From: JANXLS01 sp038227045
Lineage (GTDB): Bacteria > Planctomycetota > SZUA-567 > H5-PLA8
Length of the DNA stretch: 26,634 bases
Direction: 5' to 3'
NCBI GenBank assembly: GCA_038227045.1
Contig: JBBRQD010000081.1
Span: 1 to 26,634, forward strand
Made by a program: the position numbers and the translations under genes. The notes beneath the pieces were generated by a model. It was not told where the DNA came from, made no database searches, and worked only from the letters and a program-made list of their open reading frames with translations. Shown here piece by piece: positions 8,734 through 15,100 of the stretch (the stretch's first letter is position 1; every line of letters starts with the position of its first letter).

Positions 8734-9168
8734 TTATCCCGGACCTCCGGCGGTGACGTAGGCTTCGAGCGTTTCGATGTCGCTTTGCTGTTCGTCGAGC
8801 CGTTTCATCAAGAGCCGGCGGATGGAAACGACGCCCATGACTTTGCCCTGTCGATCGACGATGGGCAGATGGCGATGCTTGCTGCGGACCATGAGTTCCA
8901 ATGCGCTCTCCGCCGTGACGTCGGGCGACGCGGTCTTGACGTTCGCCGTCATGACGGCCTTCAATAGTGTGCCCTTCGGATCGAGGCCTTTCAAGGTGAC
9001 TCGCAGCAGGTTGTCTCGTTCAGTGAAAATACCCATGACCTTTCCTGATGGATCGGTGACGATGACCGCGCCAACCTCGTTTTCGGCCATAATCTGAACG
9101 GCCTGCATTACAGTCGTTTCAGGAGACGCCACGATGGGGGGAACCTGGGCCACTTGATGAAGAAACAT
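8734..9168 (-). CDS. Tandem CBS-domain protein
   Basis: A 144-residue cytoplasmic protein made almost entirely of two CBS domains, at about 8-62 (VASPETTVMQAVQIMAENEVGAV) and 70-128 (ending RQGKVMGVVSIRRLLMKRL). Paired CBS domains form a Bateman module that binds adenine nucleotides and senses energy state; the effector and partner cannot be seen. I start it at the ATG at 9168 because GGAGG lies six bases upstream; the longer frame to 9237 lacks such a site. The 226-base upstream gap to the smpB stop is AT-rich and is probably the promoter. A stand-alone CBS pair of this size is common in bacteria. Confidence 0.9.
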   Translation of the reverse strand: MFLHQVAQVPPIVASPETTVMQAVQIMAENEVGAVIVTDPSGKVMGIFTERDNLLRVTLKGLDPKGTLLKAVMTANVKTASPDVTAESALELMVRSKHRHLPIVDRQGKVMGVVSIRRLLMKRLDEQQSDIETLEAYVTAGGPG

Positions 9169-9394
9169 AATCGCCTCCGAAAAGGAAACTGGGGTGGAAA
9201 CACTGACGGAAAATTGCGGGCCGATCCGGGAAATCAATTGATGGTTCTTTGTTGTATTCTACCCGCTATGATTGCCGATTTGCAAATACGCAACGCGAGA
9301 AAATCTAAATTAATAATCTTTAATCGAACAAAATCGAGGATGCGCCTTAAAAGCGCTGCCGAATGCCCAGCTTCTGCCGAAAAAAACTGTGTAT

Positions 9395-9886
9395 TCATTT
9401 GGCGCGCTTGGACCGCAGCGTGCGGTCGATATCGCGGCGAACTTCCTTTTCCTTGAGTGACGAACGGCGATCCGCGAACGATTTTCCACGCCCCACGCCC
9501 AGCAGGACTTTGACCCAAGGGCCGTTGAAATACATCTGCAGCGGCACCAACGTCATGCCGGTCTTTTCGGTGCGGCCGCGCAGCTTGTCAATTTCACGGC
9601 GCGAGAGCAGCAGTTTGCGCTGCCTGACCGGATCGGGAACTTCGACGTGTGCCTTGTCGTACGTGCTGATTTGCAGACCGATCAGCCAGCATTCGTTGTC
9701 GTAGACGCGCGCGTAGCAATCGGCGAAACTGACGCTGCGGGTGCGCAAGCTCTTGACCTCGCTGCCGGACAGCACGATCCCGGATTCAATCGTGTCTTCG
9801 ATGATATACTCGTGCCGCGCGCGCGGATTGTTGGCGATCGTCTTCTTATACGGCTTCTTTTCGTCGCTGTTGGCGTCTTTCTTCAT
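9395..9886 (-). CDS. smpB: SsrA-binding protein SmpB
   Basis: 163 residues from the ATG at 9886. SmpB binds tmRNA and brings it to stalled ribosomes for trans-translation. The family pattern is clear: HEYIIEDTIESGIVLSGSEVKSLR near the N-terminus, FADCYARV, the EVPDPVRQRKLLLSRREIDKL segment split by a short loop, and the tail GRGKSFADRRSSLKEKE followed by the basic C-terminal helix. The frame extends to an ATG at 9943, but the conserved region begins only after the Lys-rich start at 9886. The ribosome binding site there is weak, so the start could lie slightly upstream. No ssrA gene is visible in the window. It is divergent from the amidase gene, with a heptad repeat element between them. Confidence 0.95.
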   Translation of the reverse strand: MKKDANSDEKKPYKKTIANNPRARHEYIIEDTIESGIVLSGSEVKSLRTRSVSFADCYARVYDNECWLIGLQISTYDKAHVEVPDPVRQRKLLLSRREIDKLRGRTEKTGMTLVPLQMYFNGPWVKVLLGVGRGKSFADRRSSLKEKEVRRDIDRTLRSKRAK

Positions 9887-9939
9887 GCGCACCAATTTAC
9901 CAGAAAACTCCGCAACCCTCCCGCTCATTTTACCGATAA

Positions 9940-10019
9940 GCATTTAGCGGTTAGCTTTTAGCGGTTAGCTGCTGCCGTTGCATTGCTAACAGCTAATAGC
10001 TACTCGCTAAAAGCTAAAA
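9940..10019. repeat. Heptad inverted-repeat element A (GCNNTTA x4, spacer, GCTAANN x5)
   Basis: The left half reads GCATTTA, GCGGTTA, GCTTTTA, GCGGTTA (9940-9967), then GCTGCTG and a ten-base spacer (9975-9984). The right half is GCTAACA, GCTAATA, GCTACTC, GCTAAAA, GCTAAAA (9985-10019). Both halves keep strict 7-base phase, and the right is the reverse complement pattern of the left. It fills most of the gap between divergent smpB and the amidase gene and ends eleven bases before the amidase ATG, next to its ribosome binding site (AAAGGGG). A closely analogous element is at 20816-20897. Confidence 0.85.
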
Positions 10020-10030
10020 AAAGGGGCTGC

Positions 10031-10816
10031 ATGAACTGGCTGTCGGATCTCTTCTACAGCGATGCCACCGTCCATGACGCGTCCGGCAAGCCCGTCCAAC
10101 GCAAACGCCTCGAAACGTTTCGCCACGCCCTCAAACTGCGCCGGGCGCGCGTCAAATCCGTCTGGAAGAAACTCCCCAAACGACTGAAGCGCACGGCCCT
10201 GATCGCCAGCCTGAGTTTACTCGCCGTGCTCTCGATGGCGGTCGCGATCTGGTATTTCTACGGGCAGGGTGGCCGTCGATCGAACACCATTGCCAATTTA
10301 TTTCCCTCTCCATCCGCGCCGGTTCTGCCCGAGTTTGAACGCGAATCTCTGGCTACCGATCCATCCGCCGCGCCGCGGCATTGGAAGTACATTGTCGTGC
10401 ACCATTCGGGCGGTGCGAGCGGCAGCGCGCAGAGTTTCGACACCTATCACCGCGAGATCAAAGGCTGGCACAGTCTCGGCTATCATTTCGTCATCGGCAA
10501 TGGCAAAGGCCAGGGTGACGGCAAGGTTGCCGCCGGTCCGCGCTGGTACGCTCAGCAAGTCGGCGCTCACGCGCATTCGGCGGAGTACAACGAATTTGGA
10601 ATCGGGATCTGCCTGGTGGGCAGCTTCGACGTTCAAAGCCCCACGCCCGCTCAATGGCGCGCGCTGGTCGATTTGGTTAAGGGACTGTGCGCGCAATACG
10701 CCATTCCGCCGGCGAACATCGTCGGCCATAACCAGATCAGACAGGGCGGATCGACGGCGTGTCCGGGGAAAAATTTGAATCTTCAGACGCTGCGCGAAGC
10801 GGTGATGGGCGAATAG
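10031..10816 (+). CDS. Membrane-anchored N-acetylmuramoyl-L-alanine amidase (Amidase_2 family)
   Basis: 261 residues from the ATG at 10031, preceded by AAAGGGG. A basic cytoplasmic N-terminus (about 1-55) leads to one membrane segment (about 57-75, ALIASLSLLAVLSMAVAIWY), then a linker and the amidase domain (about 118-255). Zinc-ligand positions of the family are visible: YIVVHHSGG at the first strand, and GHNQIRQGGSTACPG at the end, matching the usual H-x(n)-C-P-G pattern. GWHSLGYHFVIGNG is the typical central strand. It would cleave the amide between N-acetylmuramic acid and the peptide stem in the periplasm. This implies that the organism has peptidoglycan or handles muropeptides. The gene converges on the DUF2950-type lipoprotein gene, with a strong hairpin between them. 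Confidence 0.9.
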   Translation: MNWLSDLFYSDATVHDASGKPVQRKRLETFRHALKLRRARVKSVWKKLPKRLKRTALIASLSLLAVLSMAVAIWYFYGQGGRRSNTIANLFPSPSAPVLPEFERESLATDPSAAPRHWKYIVVHHSGGASGSAQSFDTYHREIKGWHSLGYHFVIGNGKGQGDGKVAAGPRWYAQQVGAHAHSAEYNEFGIGICLVGSFDVQSPTPAQWRALVDLVKGLCAQYAIPPANIVGHNQIRQGGSTACPGKNLNLQTLREAVMGE

Positions 10817-10827
10817 TGGTTCGGTTT

Positions 10828-10877
10828 GTAGTTCCGCCTTCAGGCGGCTCCCAAAGACCGCCTGAAGGCGGAACTAC
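10828..10877. terminator. Perfect 20-bp inverted repeat, probable bidirectional terminator
   Basis: The left arm is at 10828-10847 and the right arm at 10858-10877, with a 10-base loop (CTCCCAAAGA). The arms are exact reverse complements. Each arm also contains its own small palindrome (CCGCCTTCAGGCGG left, CCGCCTGAAGGCGG right). It lies between the ends of two convergent genes, twelve bases after the amidase stop, which fits a shared terminator. There is no T-run. The nested structure also fits a mobile palindromic repeat. Confidence 0.75.
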
Positions 10878-10881
10878 GAAC

Positions 10882-11490
10882 TTATTCCGCGGGAAGCCAC
10901 GTCGCGTCCGGATTGTATTCGCTCATTTTTTCGATGATCGAAGGTGTCTCCGCGCCCATATCTTTCTCATAAACTAATCCGGCATGGCTCACGATATACG
11001 TTTTTCGGCCCGATTCGCCGTATTGCGCCGGATAGGCCACCAGCGCATAACCGAGCGTCATGTGGCCATTCTCAATGAAACTCTTGGCGCCGCCTGGGGC
11101 ATTCGCGCCTTGCCTGGTCAGAATTTTAAAGCAATACCCCGCCTTCGGAGTGGCCTTTCCAATGCTGCCTTCCGCATGTGCGAACGACCTGTCGATCATC
11201 GCAATATCGCCCAACCCTGTCTTCGTTTCGTAAAGGCTGTTGTTTCCACTCAGGGCTTGAGCGTATTCAAGCACTCCGTCTTTGTTGTAATCCGTGCGCC
11301 GATACGCGTCCTGAGCGGTGCAATAGGATTTGCACGACGCCTGGGCCGCCACTTCGTTGACAGCCATGAGGGCTTGGAATGAGTTGGAAACCGGAGCGTC
11401 AGCCCCGCACCCCGTTAAACCAAGGCCGGCAGCTACTGCAGTCACGCCCATTAGAAAAGTGCGTCTCGTCAGGGGAAAGGAAGCGTTCAT
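10882..11490 (-). CDS. Tat-type lipoprotein, DUF2950-like
   Basis: 202 residues from the ATG at 11490, with GGGGA upstream. The N-terminus has a twin arginine (LTRRTFLMG), a hydrophobic stretch and a lipobox (GLTGC, Cys at about 27), indicating a Tat-exported lipoprotein. The body carries YRRTDYNKDGVLEYA at about 63-77, GYCFKILTRQG at about 119-129, and HMTLGYALVAYPAQYGESGR followed by TYIVSHAGLVYEKDMG. These segments match my memory of the C-terminal part of DUF2950 proteins and similar planctomycete pseudopilin-like accessory proteins. No enzymatic motif is apparent. The function is unknown. The next gene upstream on the same strand is separated by a long inverted repeat, so it is probably its own transcript. 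Confidence 0.8.
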   Translation of the reverse strand: MNASFPLTRRTFLMGVTAVAAGLGLTGCGADAPVSNSFQALMAVNEVAAQASCKSYCTAQDAYRRTDYNKDGVLEYAQALSGNNSLYETKTGLGDIAMIDRSFAHAEGSIGKATPKAGYCFKILTRQGANAPGGAKSFIENGHMTLGYALVAYPAQYGESGRKTYIVSHAGLVYEKDMGAETPSIIEKMSEYNPDATWLPAE

Positions 11491-11535
11491 GGCGAATCCC
11501 CGAGTAAACGAAACGTGAAATAAATTAGTGCCGTC

Positions 11536-11612
11536 AGAGCCGCGCACGTAAGTAAGCGGTAAAGACTGTCTCTTTGCGCAAGATAAAGCCGCTTACTTAC
11601 GTGCGCGGCTCT
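11536..11612. repeat. 24-bp perfect inverted repeat, copy 1 of a two-copy family
   Basis: The arms at 11536-11559 and 11589-11612 are exact reverse complements; the left arm begins AGAGCCGCGCACGTAAG and continues TAAGCGG. The loop is about 29 bases and includes GCGCAAGATAAAG. It lies 46 bases upstream of the DUF2950-like gene and just downstream of the small exported protein gene. A second copy, including the loop motif, is at 17676-17745. Confidence 0.85.
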
Positions 11613-11619
11613 TCTTCTA

Positions 11620-12111
11620 TTACAATCCGCCGCGGCGGCCTTGGAATGCGTTCTCGGCTCCGGCTTGCACGATCCCCTCAACGTAAATGTATTTTTTATT
11701 GTTGCGCAGCTTGCCATTCAGTATGCACATCTTGCCGCTGAGTTCCTTGAGCGCCGGAATGATGTCGTCGGACAATGGCTTCACAAGGTGTGTGGCGTTT
11801 TCGATTTCGAATTTCCCAATCACTTTCGGGTCGCCGCCGGCGTCGATCTCCGCTTGAGTAAACGCGGTGTATTTGCCGGCGTAATTAACGCAGAGAGACC
11901 CGCTTTCTTTAAGTTCCCGCGCTTCGGCCTCTTCTTTTTTATACTGCGCCGCTTCGTCGTTGGGATTGGGTGCGTCCTCGGCCAACGCCGGAAACGCGCA
12001 CAGCACAACAACCAGAACACACAACGTTGAAGTGACAACGGAGGGCAAGCGGAGATTTGCGCAGCCGTGCCCTGAAACAGGCACGACCGCGGCTTCTTGA
12101 ATCGGACTCAT
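11620..12111 (-). CDS. Small exported protein of unknown function, coupled to the GspK-like gene
   Basis: 163 residues. A hydrophobic segment at about 28-45 (STLCVLVVVLCAFPALA) ends in an AxA-type cleavage site, so the protein is probably exported. After this comes an acidic and Lys-rich segment (EDAPNPNDEAAQYKKEEAEARELKE, which I cite as starting at about 45), then a compact domain with KFEIENATHLVKPLSDD and GKMCILNGKLRNNKKYIYVEGI. Two Cys residues remain after cleavage. The C-terminus ends GRRGGL. Its ATG overlaps the stop of the giant pseudopilin gene as ATGA (12111-12108), so translation is probably coupled and the products probably work together. I do not recognise the family. Confidence 0.75.
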   Translation of the reverse strand: MSPIQEAAVVPVSGHGCANLRLPSVVTSTLCVLVVVLCAFPALAEDAPNPNDEAAQYKKEEAEARELKESGSLCVNYAGKYTAFTQAEIDAGGDPKVIGKFEIENATHLVKPLSDDIIPALKELSGKMCILNGKLRNNKKYIYVEGIVQAGAENAFQGRRGGL

Positions 12112-15100
12112 TCTACGGCCTCCTTGAAGTATAGAATTTTCGGCGCTTGGATGTAAACAATGGAAATGTCGTCGAAGACGGGCGTATCCAACAGATACTG
12201 GACGCTCGGATCGACGGTGTCCTTGGGCGATTTCGGATCGATGTACTGGCGATCAACAGGATACTTGAAGCGAACAAGATAATGCAGTTCACCGGCCTTC
12301 GCGTGCACCCGTTTGCCTGGGGTGCGCGGATCGACGTAGCAGTTGTCGGCTTCGGGATCCGTAAAGGCATTGACCGCATTAAACTTGTTCGTGTTCTTGT
12401 CGTAGACATAGCCGAGCAACGCCTTGGGTGCTGCCGATGCGCTGGGGCTGCTCGCACTGTAGGTCACCAATTGCACTTCAACTCCCTTGCTCCAATGGGA
12501 CTGAACACCGGGAATGGGTGCGACACGATCCACCCGTAGATGCTTGTTCGGAACATTGACCTTTTCGTTCTTCCAGCCATTGTTCGCATCGAATCCAATG
12601 TCCCAGTTGTATTGTGCGTAGTCGAAGGGGCCGCGGAAAGCGACTTGTGAGCGGCCTCCGCCATTTCCCGTGACGTTCTCGTAGCGCTTGTACGTGCCAG
12701 CCTCTTTGTATTCATGCATGAAACGCGGCGTGAACACATTCCAACTGACCCGTGCTGGCGCGACCAAATCGTCGCTTTGCGCCAAGTGACCTTCCTGAGA
12801 TTGAATCAGCGACTGCGAAATAAACGTCGGCTGCTGTTTCATGTCACTCGGATCCTTGGGCAGATAATAACGGCTGAGCGTCATGACGTCATGGATGAGC
12901 AACGAATCCCAAGCCTTCTTGGAAATTCTCAGTTCGTCAACCACGGCCATCGTTGTATCACTCGGCTGTTGCTTGTAAATATGAACCTGGTTGCCGACTG
13001 CTGCCGCCGGGGCAACAGCTCCCGGCAACGGACCGGGACCGGGTTGCGGAGCTGCCGTGCGCACCGGTGTGAAGCCCAAGTCATTCGGCAACGCAGCTTT
13101 CGCCACAACAATCGGGTCCGCTGCGTTCAACGCATCGTTAATGCAGGACAAAGGTGGCGCGTCAGCGACTGCATCCGATTCCGACTCCGCGACAGGTCCG
13201 AAGGGGTGGTGCACCCCGCGCCTTACGGGAGGGCGCGGTATCGGCGGCGGGGGCGGAGGCGGCCAAGGCGGTCCCGGCGGGCCATTTCCAGGAGGGGGCG
13301 GAATCCATGGAACATAGGGTCGGGGCGGCGGCGGCGGAGGCGGAGGCGGAATAGTAAACGGCGCTTTTCCCTGATTCAGATTGTTGATTGAGAAACACCC
13401 TTCTGTAAACCACTGATTATGATTCTGAGCCCATGGATACGCAGCGGGCTGGCCATCCAAATCGCAGTTCGTTCCGAGCCCCCCCGTGCCTTTCACGGGA
13501 ACGCCGACGCTGTTTAGCGGAAGTCCACCCGTGTACCACCGGCGCGACGAATCCGTGGCATTGTTTGTATTGGGGAGCAGCCCATTGATGACCGCATGGT
13601 TATCTGTCTTGAATTTGCCGCCTTCCGGATAACGCGCGGTACTGACGAACGGCCGAATGATATTTCTGGCATACGAGTCCGCCCCTTGCTGCGCCAATTG
13701 CCGGTTTGCTGGGTTAAGATTTCCGCCGTAACCTTGATTGTTCATATAATAGCCAAAATAGTAACTTTGATCGAACCCCTGGAAAGTCGCCAGCGCACCC
13801 GGGATATACGCATCGTGAGAACGGGTCGTCAGCGCCGGGTTCCAGCCCAGCCCCCAATTAAACGTGGCGTTGTTCTGTGCGAACTGATGGACTTGTCCGA
13901 CGAATGTCCAGCGGAATGGCTGGATGTAATAGCTGGGGGTTTCCGCACTCACATTCCCCGTTGTCTTCGGCTGATTCGCATCAAGGACATACGCCATTCC
14001 TCCGTGAATTGAGACAGAGGCAGGCTCGTCGTGATACTCTTCAAGGCCAGCCCAAAGATCGCTGTTGAGCCATTCGACACCCACGAAATTTACTTTGTCA
14101 GCACTCAGTGTCTTGCTCACAAAGCCCTGTTTGCACAATTTATTGAGCCGCGCGGCGTCGTCTTTGCCGTTTGAACTGCCGTTGAAAAACTCGTGCTCTT
14201 GATTGTCCTGGGCATGCCAAGTCGTCTTGACCCACATGCTGATAGTGCAGCCCGCCGCGTTGCCTGGCTCATAATTCATTCCGCCGCCCGCGACCGGCTT
14301 GATGACGGACGCGGGTCCGCCCCCCGACGTCTGGCCGTTTTTGCCCAGTGCAATCGTTTTTGCAATTCCAGTCAGAGCCGGGCCTTTTCCGTAGGCGTAT
14401 TTGAGGGTCGCATCCTTGCCCGATACTCCGAGCGGACCCAAGAAAACGCCATCCGAGCGCAAATCGCCGACACGGCTGGTCAGGCCAAACTCGTAATGCT
14501 TGTCATCGTTGTGCAAATAATTCAGGCCCTGATTCGGCCCCGCTGCACTTGAGGCGTTCGCAGTCGTTAAACTGAGCGTAAAGATGGGATTGTTCTTCGG
14601 GTTGCTGTCGGGCTGCAATTTACCCGAAACCACATCGATATCTTCCGCCGAAGCCGGATCCAAATCGATTTCGGTATCGTTCAAATACCCCAGCAAGCTG
14701 ATCGTATCGCAGACGCGAATACTCGCATTGAGCGGCGTTTTGGACTGCTCGCGCCCGTTTCCAATACATGTATCCGTATCCAAATCACCTTGAAAGCTGG
14801 CCAAAAACGTGTCTGCGTGCTTGCCTTTTTTGTCGAAGTTCGCTTTGTTTACCGCCAAAGTTAATTGGCCATCCCAGCCGGCCGGCATGATGCGGTTGGC
14901 GATGACGTCAGGAACGGAGTAGCCCGATGAGTGGGGTTTGACTCCGGGCCAGCTTGTCTTTGTGCGACTCCCACTTGCGTCTTTGGGGCCGTTATCAACG
15001 CATTCAGACAATACTCCGCCAAACTTGTTCTTCTCATTCAGCCTGTAACCCAGCGGCACCAGCGGTTCAGGAAGAGTGTCCAGCGCTTTATTGGTATTGA

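Noticed and set aside
9169..9394. Search for tRNA or the tmRNA gene next to smpB
   Set aside because: No cloverleaf or tmRNA ends could be found; the stretch looks like an AT-rich promoter region.
9940..10019. Heptad element A as a CRISPR array
   Set aside because: Units are seven bases with no unique spacers, and the second half is the complement of the first; no cas genes are present.
12714..13391. 225-codon plus-strand frame over the poly-Pro region
   Set aside because: Arg-rich translation opposite the pseudopilin gene; no ribosome binding site or recognisable motif.
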